Numbered from the stretch's first letter, positions 1 through 4,920 are shown. The stretch: 6,325 bases of DNA from Anaerolineales bacterium (GCA_026415275.1 JAOAHK010000160.1:1-6325), one strand, 5' to 3'. Numbers and translations are program-made. Notes: generated by a model not told the origin, from the letters alone.

Positions 1-257
1 TTTTGTTCTTCTCCCCGCGCATTGCAACCGCCGAGCCTTATATGCGTTGGGCATTTGGGTTCTTGTTAGCTGGCTTCACGGGCAACCTAATCGACCGCTT
101 GTGGCAAGGCTATGTGACCGATATCTTTGTCGTTTTGTTGCCCAATGCTTTCAACATCGCTGACGTCGCCAACTTGACCGGCTTTTTGGTGCTGCTGATC
201 GGATATTTGGAAGAATCGGGCGAGGAACAGAAAAGCACCGAAAAGAGCAATCCGTGA
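1..257 (+). CDS. lspA: Lipoprotein signal peptidase (signal peptidase II), C-terminal part
   Basis: Membrane aspartyl protease that removes the signal peptide of prolipoproteins ahead of the lipidated cysteine. The reading frame is open at the left edge (first full codon at base 3), so the gene begins outside the window. About 84 residues remain of a family usually 150-170 long. They hold the hallmark GNLIDRL motif (visible residues 27-33), then GYVTD with the first catalytic Asp (D40), and FNIADV with the second (D54). Hydrophobic stretches at about 15-30 and 56-68 fit the last two of four membrane helices, and the tail is short and charged. Transmembrane helices 1-2 are missing because of the window edge, not through decay. 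The TGA stop overlaps the GTG start of the next gene (GTGA), suggesting translational coupling. The family call is secure from both catalytic motifs. Confidence 0.95.
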   Translation, partial: LFFSPRIATAEPYMRWAFGFLLAGFTGNLIDRLWQGYVTDIFVVLLPNAFNIADVANLTGFLVLLIGYLEESGEEQKSTEKSNP

Positions 258-1006
258 TTCTCTTCGATCTTCTCCTCGAAGAATTGCCATCAGGGAAAGT
301 CCATTCTGTGGATGTCGGGCTCTTCTGGACAGCGGTTGTTGTCGAGCATGCGCAGGGGTTGCGTTGCGGCTTAGCCGCAACGCACCACCCTTCGGATTAT
401 GAGCACGGGCAACCTGCGGTAAACCACGCTGGAGAGCTTCAGCGGTGGAAGGCGGAAGATTTAGCCCAACTGGTTCGCTCGCAAAGCCCCACCGAAGTGG
501 CGATCGGTTTGGCGACCATCAACGCCCTGCTCCTTGAACCTTTACAAAAGGTCACTTTAGCCGCCGAAGAGTATATCGCCCGCCAAGGGGGGCAGACGAG
601 AGTGGCTTTGATTGGGCATTTCCCTTTTGTGGATTGGCTGCGTGACCGCGTTGCCCAGTTATGGGTTTTAGAGTTAATACCACGCCCTGGCGATTATTCC
701 GCCGATCGGGCAGAGGAAATCATCCCCCAGGCAGATGTTTTGGCGATCACTTCCTCGACCCTGATCAACGGTACCTTCGAGCGCGATTTTAGCTTGCGCC
801 GCTCGGATGCTAAAGTGATGCTGTTGGGGCCCAGCACACCGCTCTCGCCACGCTTATTCGAATTGGGCATTCACGTTTTATCCGGCTCATTGGTGCGAAA
901 CATTGAAGCCGTGCGGCGCTGTGTTTGCCAAGGGGGCAATTTCCGCCAGATCAGACGCTGCGGCGTGGAGCTGGTGACGCTAGAGAAGCCGGTCGCAAGG
1001 AACTAA
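254..1006 (+). CDS. DUF4213/DUF364 putative heavy-metal chelation protein
   Basis: A 250-residue cytoplasmic protein with the two-part layout of the DUF364 family: an N-terminal DUF4213 domain (about 5-95) and a Rossmann-like DUF364 domain (about 105-245). Recognisable family segments are VGLFWTAVVV (21-30), GLATINALL (85-93), ALIGHFPFV (118-126), VLELIPRPGDYSA (138-150), ITSSTLINGTFE (165-176), LLGPSTPLSP (190-199) and LSGSLV (209-214). The family is annotated as putatively chelating heavy metals, and members often sit near metal or cofactor genes, but no reaction is established to my knowledge. Translation begins at GTG 254, inside the lspA stop, which fixes the start by coupling. No Shine-Dalgarno is obvious there. 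It ends five bases before the convergent stop of the next gene, leaving no room for a separate terminator. Family assignment is confident; the function is unknown. Confidence 0.85.
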   Translation: MILFDLLLEELPSGKVHSVDVGLFWTAVVVEHAQGLRCGLAATHHPSDYEHGQPAVNHAGELQRWKAEDLAQLVRSQSPTEVAIGLATINALLLEPLQKVTLAAEEYIARQGGQTRVALIGHFPFVDWLRDRVAQLWVLELIPRPGDYSADRAEEIIPQADVLAITSSTLINGTFERDFSLRRSDAKVMLLGPSTPLSPRLFELGIHVLSGSLVRNIEAVRRCVCQGGNFRQIRRCGVELVTLEKPVARN

Positions 1007-1011
1007 AAACT

Positions 1012-2133
1012 CTATTTCCCTAGCAAGAGACCGCCGACCTTTGTAATAACCTCCCAGCGATCTGCACCCGTGGTGTCGTAACGGTCTCTCGCCAGCCAAT
1101 GGGTATAGTTGGAAGAGGGGTTCTGGAATGGATACCACGCCAAACCGACAATCTTATCTTTACGCTCAAGCACAATTCTGGATGCCAGAGTTTCCATTTC
1201 CCAAGCCTCGGGCATGCGGTTCCAAAGGCCCGGTTCCTCTACGATGGCAGCAAAGGTTTGGATCAAGAGGATCGGTTTTGGCCGCCTGCCGGTCGCAGCG
1301 GGAGGAGAAGCTGCATAACGGGCAAGACGAGCATCGATGTAGGCTAGTTCGGCTTGAATTACAGACTCTAGATCGTTCGTTGGAGGGTCATAATCGTTGT
1401 TCTGATGGTTAAAGGCGCGATAGCGAAAATCACCGATCTGGGCAAAGGGGTAAATGTGGTGGGATTCGTAATCTACCACACCGCTCAAACATGCGTCTGA
1501 GTCGGGCCACCCCATCGTAATATCTTCCCCATAGACCAAAAGGCTTCCATCTGGAAATTCCTGCTCGGTAATTTGTTGGTAGAATTTTTTGAGACGGTCG
1601 CAGCCGGTTTTGTCTGGTTCCCAGAGAGGCTCATGAAAAGAATAAATCGCAAAAGTTTGGGCGAGAAATTTGGGGTTTTCTTTGAGAAATTTGAGGAACT
1701 GAGCACCAACGGAGGAAGGATATTTTTCCGCGTTCAACTCCCATTCTTTCGCCCGATCATTCCAAGCCCAAATGGTCTGATTATCCCCCCAGATCAGCGG
1801 GATCAGTTTCAGTTTGTGAGCGATTGCTGCTTGGTAGGTGGCACTCCAATCCGAACCGTCAGAAGACAAGTCGGTCAAGATCGTATTAATCCCGCGTTTG
1901 GCTAACTCAGCGAAGTCTTGCGGATAAGCGTAATTCGCCATATAGATCGGCGCAGTGGGCAAATCACCTCTCTGAACGAGAGGCAAATAAGCGGTGCTTT
2001 CGGGAGTTGCGGGAGAAGAAGACTGAGAAGCCTTTGTGACTTGTTCTAGCGAAGCGCCCGGAGAAGGCCTACATAGGATCTGAAGGAGAACGAAAGCAAG
2101 AAGCAGGGAAAGAAAACGAGAAGGAAGCGGCAT
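1012..2133 (-). CDS. Exported protein of unknown function, possible glycosidase-like barrel
   Basis: A 373-residue protein with a hydrophobic export signal (about 7-21: FLSLLLAFVLLQILC). A Ser/Thr/Pro/Gln-rich linker (about 34-47) precedes YLPLVQR (49-55), a short segment typical of exported Chloroflexota proteins. ATG at 2133 is preferred over an in-frame ATG at 2196: it lies one base after the upstream stop and puts the signal sequence at the N-terminus. The body has barrel-like strand/helix alternation: PIYMANYAYP (62-71), GINTILTDLS (81-90), LKLIPLIWG (108-116), FAIYSFHEP (161-169), SLLVYGED (197-204), DYESHHIYPF (221-230), PILLIQTFA (287-295) and IVGLAWYPFQ (328-337). HEP (167-169) resembles the acid/base strand of clan-A glycosidases, but the PILLIQTFA strand has Gln where a nucleophile Glu might be expected. 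C21 is preceded by QIL, a poor lipobox, so lipoprotein status is doubtful. I do not recognise a specific family; the fold is inferred from pattern only. Confidence 0.7.
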   Translation of the reverse strand: MPLPSRFLSLLLAFVLLQILCRPSPGASLEQVTKASQSSSPATPESTAYLPLVQRGDLPTAPIYMANYAYPQDFAELAKRGINTILTDLSSDGSDWSATYQAAIAHKLKLIPLIWGDNQTIWAWNDRAKEWELNAEKYPSSVGAQFLKFLKENPKFLAQTFAIYSFHEPLWEPDKTGCDRLKKFYQQITEQEFPDGSLLVYGEDITMGWPDSDACLSGVVDYESHHIYPFAQIGDFRYRAFNHQNNDYDPPTNDLESVIQAELAYIDARLARYAASPPAATGRRPKPILLIQTFAAIVEEPGLWNRMPEAWEMETLASRIVLERKDKIVGLAWYPFQNPSSNYTHWLARDRYDTTGADRWEVITKVGGLLLGK

Positions 2134-2134
2134 T

Positions 2135-3070
2135 TTAGTCTTCTTTGCTAACCGTGTCTGCGGTGAACAGGTGAGTCTGAAAGGTTTGGGGGTCAAGGGC
2201 CAGACGGCTCAGGTGGATACCGGCAATAGACTCGATTCCGGAGAGAGGAGTCAACAACTGTAACCGTTTAGCCTCTACGTGATGGTCGAGCAGGATGGCT
2301 AGGCTCAAGCAATAGCCCTCCCGGTCGGTCAGAGCAAGCAGTTGGTTGGAGAAGAAGCGCGGAGCGGGCCAGATCGGCAGCTCGCGCCAATCGATCTCGA
2401 TCTGACGGGCAGACGAGAAATAGGCGGCGAATTGTGCAGTACGGTATTGGCGGCGCACATCGGGGGAGCGGGGTTGAACGGCGGAGGAGGCATGAAAATG
2501 ATAGACCGTATGGCGATTCTGGCGTTGGAAATAGTTTAGCAAAGGCTGAAGCTCGTTTTCAAGCGAGAGAAAACAAATCGCCTGAGGCGCCAGCAATTCG
2601 ATCAAGGCAAACTTGTAATAGATGCCGCCCTGCTGGGGATCGACCAACCCATCGGTGTCATAGACGATCACTTCAGCGCTCTGACGGAAGCCCTTACGCA
2701 TCAGGCGGGAGACCGCAGTGAGCATGGTAAGCATGTTACCGCGCGGAGAAATGGAGGCGACAAAACGCCGCCAGACTGTTGTCGGCTGTTCCAAATCTCC
2801 CATTGCTAAGCTGAGGGTTGTCGGTGGACCGAGAAACGCCTGCCCCGGATCGCCATCCAAATAGGCACATGGGTGCCCATTTGCCTGTAATTGGGAATAG
2901 AGATAACGGCAGAAGGTGCTTTTCCCCGAATCGGGGGCGCCGATCACCATGATCAAGCCATGCAACTGGTTCAGGCGCAAGGTTTTCCAAGCAGGCGGGA
3001 CATCGATGGCGTTTAGCACTCCCTTTTTATACCATAAGTGTTCGGATGACAGGTTAACTGAGTTCACCAT
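2135..3070 (-). CDS. Clp1/Grc3/Nol9-like polynucleotide 5'-hydroxyl kinase
   Basis: A 311-residue P-loop protein resembling the Clp1_P family, which phosphorylates 5'-OH ends of RNA or DNA using NTP. Walker A is GAPDSGKS (44-51). It is followed by YLDGDPGQ (70-77), the family's Asp-rich segment with the presumed catalytic or metal Asp, and PPTTLSL (82-88). VIVYDTDGLVD (134-144) matches the next core strand. The arginine-rich RSPDVRRQYR (201-210) fits the lid. The C-terminal region, with SNQLLALTDREGYCLSLAIL (241-260) and LTPLSGIESIAGIHL (273-287), matches the small post-kinase domain of archaeal Clp1-like proteins. Nothing essential appears missing. ATG at 3070 is the first start after an in-frame TAA at 3088-3086; a GTG follows directly at 3067. 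An AGGG element lies about 6 bases upstream. Its TAA is one base from the ATG of the exported-protein gene, so the two form an operon. The substrate (RNA, DNA or a small nucleotide) cannot be told from sequence. Confidence 0.8.
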   Translation of the reverse strand: MVNSVNLSSEHLWYKKGVLNAIDVPPAWKTLRLNQLHGLIMVIGAPDSGKSTFCRYLYSQLQANGHPCAYLDGDPGQAFLGPPTTLSLAMGDLEQPTTVWRRFVASISPRGNMLTMLTAVSRLMRKGFRQSAEVIVYDTDGLVDPQQGGIYYKFALIELLAPQAICFLSLENELQPLLNYFQRQNRHTVYHFHASSAVQPRSPDVRRQYRTAQFAAYFSSARQIEIDWRELPIWPAPRFFSNQLLALTDREGYCLSLAILLDHHVEAKRLQLLTPLSGIESIAGIHLSRLALDPQTFQTHLFTADTVSKED

Positions 3071-3094
3071 CCTAGCCCTATTTCTTTAAGGTTT

Positions 3095-3100
3095 CTTATA
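3095..3100 (-). promoter_or_regulatory. Possible -10 box for the kinase/exported-protein operon
   Basis: On the minus strand TATAAG (5 of 6 matches to TATAAT) lies 24 bases before the ATG at 3070, which would give a leader of about 18 bases. No convincing -35 hexamer is seen 16-18 bases upstream, so this is a weak call based on one box and its position. Confidence 0.3.
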
Positions 3101-3140
3101 CTGAGAAGGAAATACCTTAATCAGAGGTGCGCGTGTTTTC

Positions 3141-3170
3141 CCTCTTCCACCAAAAAAGAGGTGAGAGAGG
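3141..3170. other. Imperfect hairpin in polypyrimidine/polypurine tract
   Basis: CCTCTT (3141-3146) pairs with GAGAGG (3165-3170), including one G-U. After one C-A mismatch, CACC (3148-3151) pairs with GGTG (3160-3163), closing on an A-rich 8-base loop. No T-run follows on either strand, so it is not a standard intrinsic terminator. It lies upstream of the kinase operon's presumed promoter. Confidence 0.45.
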
Positions 3171-3231
3171 AGGGTTGCTATATTCCCTTAGAGATGGGCT
3201 TGAGGGCGGTGCGTTGAGATTGCAGGGTAAG

Positions 3232-3251
3232 CTTGTCGAAACCTTGTCGAA
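3232..3251. repeat. Direct repeat CTTGTCGAA x2
   Basis: Two exact copies of CTTGTCGAA at 3232-3240 and 3243-3251, separated by AC. The second continues into GGACG. This resembles the widely dispersed bacterial repeat containing CTTCGACAAGCTC read on the other strand, here truncated and doubled. Confidence 0.5.
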
Positions 3252-3406
3252 GGACGATGGTGATTTCGATCCGTAGCGCTACTCGACCCGCCTGACTATG
3301 CGGATCAAGGTAGGGTGTCAGTCCATATCGAGACCCTGCTGGTTTGGAGAACAGATGTTCTCGCCCGCCAGCATGCCGGCGCCGCGCTGCTGCTCTCTGC
3401 CCTTCC

Positions 3407-3420
3407 TGTCACCCCGAACG
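3407..3420. repeat. Fragment of TGTCAYCCYGA-type dispersed repeat
   Basis: TGTCACCCCGAACG matches the left end of the fuller copies at 3454 and 3566. The following CGTCTCTCC no longer resembles the rest of the unit, so this appears truncated. Confidence 0.55.
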
Positions 3421-3453
3421 TCTCTCCATAATAATCCCGAACACTGTCTCCTA

Positions 3454-3517
3454 TGTCACCCCGACCGCAGTGAGGGGTCTTTCTCCCAAGATGACTCACC
3501 GCTTTCGACATAATATC
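3454..3517. repeat. 64-base composite dispersed repeat, copy 1
   Basis: It starts TGTCACCCCGACCGCAGTGA, continues GAGGGGTCTTTC (3472-3483) and AAGATGAC (3488-3495), and ends with TTCGACATAATAT (3504-3516). ACCCC (3458-3462) can pair with GGGGT (3474-3478). It aligns over its whole length with 3566-3629. It matches a repeat type known from many environmental genomes (GTCATCCTGAGCGAAGCGA-like), whose translation gives the spurious DRSEGS peptide. Confidence 0.75.
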
Positions 3518-3541
3518 TATAACCTTAAACTTTATCCTACC

Positions 3542-3555
3542 TGTCACCCTGAGCA
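3542..3555. repeat. Fragment of TGTCAYCCYGA-type dispersed repeat
   Basis: TGTCACCCTGAGCA repeats the left end of the unit that restarts 24 bases later at 3566. It looks like a truncated copy abutting the fuller one. Confidence 0.6.
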
Positions 3556-3565
3556 GACCCTCCCG

Positions 3566-3629
3566 TGTCATCCTGAGTGAAGCGAGGGGTCTTTCCCTAA
3601 GAAGTCTCTCTACGTTCGACATGATATAA
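3566..3629. repeat. 64-base composite dispersed repeat, copy 2
   Basis: It starts TGTCATCCTGAGTGAAGCGA, shares GAGGGGTCTTTC (3584-3595) at the same offset (18 bases) as copy 1, and ends with TTCGACATGATAT (3615-3627), matching copy 1 apart from one A/G change and a one-base shift. A further partial TTCGACACAACAT follows at 3638. The shared distal TTCGACATRATAT shows the repeated unit is longer than its well-known CCTGAGYGAAGCGA core. Confidence 0.75.
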
Positions 3630-3663
3630 GGGCACCTTCGACACAACATTAAAAAATGACCAC

Positions 3664-3694
3664 TCCCCCTCTCCCGCAGGGGCCAGGGGTGAGG
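3664..3694. repeat. CCCCTCTCCC...GGGGTGAGGG dispersed repeat (left gap copy)
   Basis: CCCCCTCTCCCGCAGGGGCC followed by AGGGGTGAGGG resembles a common dispersed palindromic repeat whose intact form pairs CTCTCCC with GGGAGAG. Here the second arm is reduced to GGGG, so the copy is degenerate. It gives the spurious peptide PHPWPLRERG on the minus strand. Related copies lie at 4538-4613. Confidence 0.65.
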
Positions 3695-3703
3695 GCTGCA
3701 GCG

Positions 3704-3723
3704 GGCGGACATTCTTGTCCGCC
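3704..3723. repeat. Perfect 8-bp hairpin GGCGGACA-TTCT-TGTCCGCC
   Basis: GGCGGACA (3704-3711) and TGTCCGCC (3716-3723) are perfect inverted repeats around a TTCT loop. It begins 9 bases after the CCCCTCTCCC repeat and is followed by ATAAT, not a T-run, so it is better read as a repeat hairpin than a terminator. Confidence 0.75.
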
Positions 3724-3728
3724 ATAAT

Positions 3729-3754
3729 CACAAGCCAGGCCGTTTGCAATTCCA
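3729..3754. repeat. CACAAGC..GG.CG.TTGCA hairpin repeat, copy 1
   Basis: CACAAGCCAGGCCGTTTGCA plus ATTCC. CAAGC (3731-3735) pairs with GTTTG (3742-3746), one G-U. It matches the copy at 3831-3856 and, more loosely, the one at 4776-4800. Confidence 0.6.
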
Positions 3755-3800
3755 AAAAATTGGTAGGAAGGTCTGCGTATGCGTTCTTCTCTCGATACCT

Positions 3801-3856
3801 TCATCCGTTGCCCATTCGTTGACCCAGTGTCACAAGCGAGGACGCTTGCAATAGCG
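3801..3856. repeat. CGTTG segment plus CACAAGC hairpin repeat, copy 2
   Basis: CATCCGTTGCCCATTCGTTG (3802-3821) leads into CACAAGCGAGGACGCTTGCA (3831-3850). CAAGCG (3833-3838) and CGCTTG (3843-3848) form a perfect 6-bp stem with an AGGA loop. The same pairing of a CGTTG-rich stretch with a CACAAGC element recurs at 4736-4800. Confidence 0.65.
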
Positions 3857-3906
3857 AAGAAAAACTTGCCGTTAGTGAAAGACCGGTACGGATAAGGCCG
3901 TCTCTT

Positions 3907-3951
3907 CATTCCATTTACTCGTTGACCGGATTTCGCCAGCGCCGCTGCCCG
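3907..3951. repeat. Degenerate CGTTGAC-type repeat segment
   Basis: CATTCCATTTACTCGTTGAC (3907-3926), then CGGATTTCGCCAGCG, parallels CATCCGTTGCCCATTCGTTG at 3802 and the GTTGACGGATTTTCACAAGC stretch at 4762-4781. The hairpin half is poorly preserved, so this is a low-confidence relic. Confidence 0.35.
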
Positions 3952-3970
3952 CGATTTTATCATTTCGGGT

Positions 3971-3976
3971 TAAAAT
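3971..3976 (+). promoter_or_regulatory. folK -10 box, probable leaderless start
   Basis: TAAAAT (5 of 6 to TATAAT) ends 8 bases before the folK ATG at 3985, placing transcription start at about 3983-3985. The intervening AGTACCCC contains no Shine-Dalgarno. A -35 box at the usual distance is not convincing. GGGT (3967-3970) and ACCC (3980-3983) also bracket the box as a short inverted repeat. Confidence 0.5.
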
Positions 3977-3984
3977 AGTACCCC

Positions 3985-4476
3985 ATGAAGCGCAAAAGTC
4001 ACGTCGTCTATCTCGCATTTGGAACTAACCTCGGAGATCGGATGCAAAACCTCCGTGAAGCTCTGAGTTCCCTACCGCCAGCAGTACAAGTGGAAGCTTG
4101 TTCAGCAGTTTATGAAACCCCGCCTTGGGGCTACCTTGATCAACCAACTTTCTATAATCAGGTCGTGCGCGCTGTCACCGACCTTTCCCCACAGGACTTG
4201 TTGTCCTACCTCAAGCAGATTGAACAGCGGATGGGGCGCGTTGAGACAATTCGGAACGGCCCGCGCCAGATTGACATCGACATCTTGTTTTACGACGACT
4301 TAGAGATGGACACGCCCCAATTGGGCATTCCTCACCCGCGCATGGAAGGCAGGGCTTTTGTTTGGGTGCCCTTGGCAGAGATTGCCCCGCACTTGGTGTA
4401 TCCGAAATTGGGCAAAACCGCCGCCCAAGTGGTCAGCGAGTTGGATTGCAGCGGCATTCACGCCGTGTCGGCTTGA
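3985..4476 (+). CDS. folK: 2-amino-4-hydroxy-6-hydroxymethyldihydropteridine pyrophosphokinase (HPPK)
   Basis: Transfers pyrophosphate from ATP to 6-hydroxymethyl-7,8-dihydropterin, giving the substrate for dihydropteroate synthase. The 163-residue length is typical of a single-domain HPPK. Motifs in order: LAFGTNLGDR (10-19), the YETPPWG loop (43-49), FYNQVV (56-61), IEQRMGR (79-85), the signature GPRQIDIDIL (92-101) with the two Mg-binding aspartates D97 and D99, and IPHPRMEGRAFVWVPLAEI (115-133). All catalytic positions I can check are present. ATG 3985 is chosen because GTNLGDR then lies at the expected N-terminal distance, although no ribosome binding site precedes it (leaderless, see the -10 box). 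It is isolated: gene-free repeat regions lie on both sides, and the other folate gene, folP, is about 0.9 kb downstream on the same strand. Confidence 0.96.
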   Translation: MKRKSHVVYLAFGTNLGDRMQNLREALSSLPPAVQVEACSAVYETPPWGYLDQPTFYNQVVRAVTDLSPQDLLSYLKQIEQRMGRVETIRNGPRQIDIDILFYDDLEMDTPQLGIPHPRMEGRAFVWVPLAEIAPHLVYPKLGKTAAQVVSELDCSGIHAVSA

Positions 4477-4537
4477 AAGGCTCAGAAAGATGTCTAGAAT
4501 CCAATCCGTAAAGATGGAAATGACCTACTATCCCCTG

Positions 4538-4613
4538 CCATCCTCTTCCTACGGGAGAAGAGCTGGGGTTGGGGGCATTCTCCCCTCGCCCTGTGGGAGA
4601 GAAGGGTTTGGGC
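4538..4613. repeat. Two adjacent CTCTTCC/CTCCCC-type palindromic repeats
   Basis: The first copy has CTCTTC (4543-4548) paired with GAAGAG (4557-4562), followed by CTGGGGTTGGGGG. The second has TTCTC (4578-4582) paired with GAGAA (4599-4603), then GGGTTTGGG. Each resembles the left-gap repeat at 3664-3694 (pyrimidine arm, short loop, GGGAGAG-like arm, GGGGTGAGGG-like tail), so this is a tandem pair of diverged copies. Confidence 0.6.
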
Positions 4614-4677
4614 GGTGCCTTGAGCCACTCGCAAGGATAAGGGTCACCGAGAGCACTCCGCCACATTCCTTAGAGGT

Positions 4678-4697
4678 CGCAGGCGGGGACGTCTGCG
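4678..4697. repeat. Hairpin CGCAGGC...GTCTGCG
   Basis: CGCAGGC (4678-4684) pairs with GTCTGCG (4691-4697) over 7 pairs, one G-U, with loop GGGGAC. The layout GC-arm, GGGAC, complementary arm, then ATT follows the same plan as the CACAAGC..GGACGCTTGC elements. GTCTGCG also occurs at 3771-3777 in the left gap. Confidence 0.55.
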
Positions 4698-4735
4698 ATT
4701 CAGGACAAATCTTACTTAAGGGAGGCTGTCTTCCC

Positions 4736-4800
4736 CATCATTCGTTTATTCGTTGCTTGTGTGTTGACGGATTTTCACAAGCTGGGACGCCCGCATTTCC
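4736..4800. repeat. CGTTG segment plus CACAAGC repeat, right-gap copy
   Basis: CATCATTCGTTTATTCGTTG (4736-4755) and GTTGACGGATTTTCACAAGC (4762-4781) lead into GGGACGCCCGCATTTCC (4783-4799... ending 4800). It parallels 3801-3856 in order and orientation, but the stem is largely lost (CAAGC against CCCGC). Confidence 0.55.
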
Positions 4801-4864
4801 GAAAAAGTCGGCTAGCTCCAAATCAGCAGGGTTGGCGGCTATATGTCCATTTACTATTGGATTT

Positions 4865-4893
4865 TTGCACATGGGAAACCTTGCGATGTTAAT
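4865..4893 (+). promoter_or_regulatory. Possible promoter of the STAS-like/folP pair
   Basis: TTGCAC (4865-4870) and GTTAAT (4888-4893) are spaced by 17 bases and lie upstream of the 4921 start. Both boxes are weak matches, so the evidence is mainly position and spacing. Confidence 0.3.
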
Positions 4894-4907
4894 GTGTATG
4901 ATCGAGC

Positions 4908-4913
4908 AGGAGA
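4908..4913 (+). promoter_or_regulatory. Ribosome binding site of the STAS-like gene
   Basis: AGGAGA lies 7 bases before ATG 4921. It fixes that start and contrasts with folK, which has no such site. Confidence 0.75.
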
Positions 4914-4920
4914 GTGAAAG

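Larger units (their letters stand above)
3071..3984. other. Long gene-free gap rich in dispersed repeats
   Basis: These 914 bases separate the minus-strand kinase operon from plus-strand folK and contain no credible gene. The open frames here translate into repeat-derived peptides such as CHPDRSEGS and PHPWPLRERG, recurrent spurious products of short dispersed repeats, and lack ribosome binding sites or family motifs. The content from left to right is: the kinase promoter region; a purine/pyrimidine hairpin (3141-3170); a CTTGTCGAA doublet (3232-3251); TGTCAYCCYGA-type repeats (3407-3629); a CCCCTCTCCC repeat (3664-3694); paired hairpins (3704-3856); a CGTTGAC-type segment (3907-3951); and the folK promoter. 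I see nothing specific in 3252-3406. Confidence 0.8.
4477..4920. other. Gene-free gap with repeats between folK and the STAS-like gene
   Basis: These 444 bases hold no supported gene. A long frame crossing from inside folK through the gap is a shadow made of repeat-derived peptide. Contents are two CCCCTCTCCC-type repeat copies (4538-4613), a 7-bp hairpin (4678-4697), a CGTTG/CACAAGC composite (4736-4800) and a possible promoter and ribosome binding site for the next gene (4865-4913). I see nothing specific in 4614-4677 or 4801-4864. No intrinsic terminator with a T-run follows folK. Confidence 0.75.

Noticed and set aside
1573..1905. 110-codon plus-strand frame inside the exported-protein gene
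   Set aside because: Antisense shadow of a well-supported minus-strand coding region.
2131..2196. Longer start (ATG 2196) for the exported protein
   Set aside because: It would overlap the kinase gene by about 60 bases and place 21 residues before the signal sequence. ATG 2133 is one base after the kinase stop.
3407..3629. CRISPR array
   Set aside because: The repeats are degenerate and irregularly spaced, lack uniform spacers, and no cas gene is present.
3305..3712. 135-codon minus-strand open frame in the repeat gap
   Set aside because: It runs through the CCCCTCTCCC and GAGGGGTC repeats, giving typical spurious peptides (PHPWPLRERG, LRERPLASLRMT). It has no ribosome binding site or domain.
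3704..3723. Intrinsic terminator
   Set aside because: The hairpin is strong, but no T-run follows on either strand and neither neighbouring operon ends there.
3649..3963. 104-codon minus-strand open frame before folK
   Set aside because: It overlaps the hairpin repeats (internal near-repeats ANGLACD and ASVLACD come from the CACAAGC elements). No family features.
4477..4920. Folate (THF) riboswitch upstream of the STAS-like/folP pair
   Set aside because: I could not find conserved THF riboswitch segments or a matching junction architecture; the structure present is explained by dispersed repeats.
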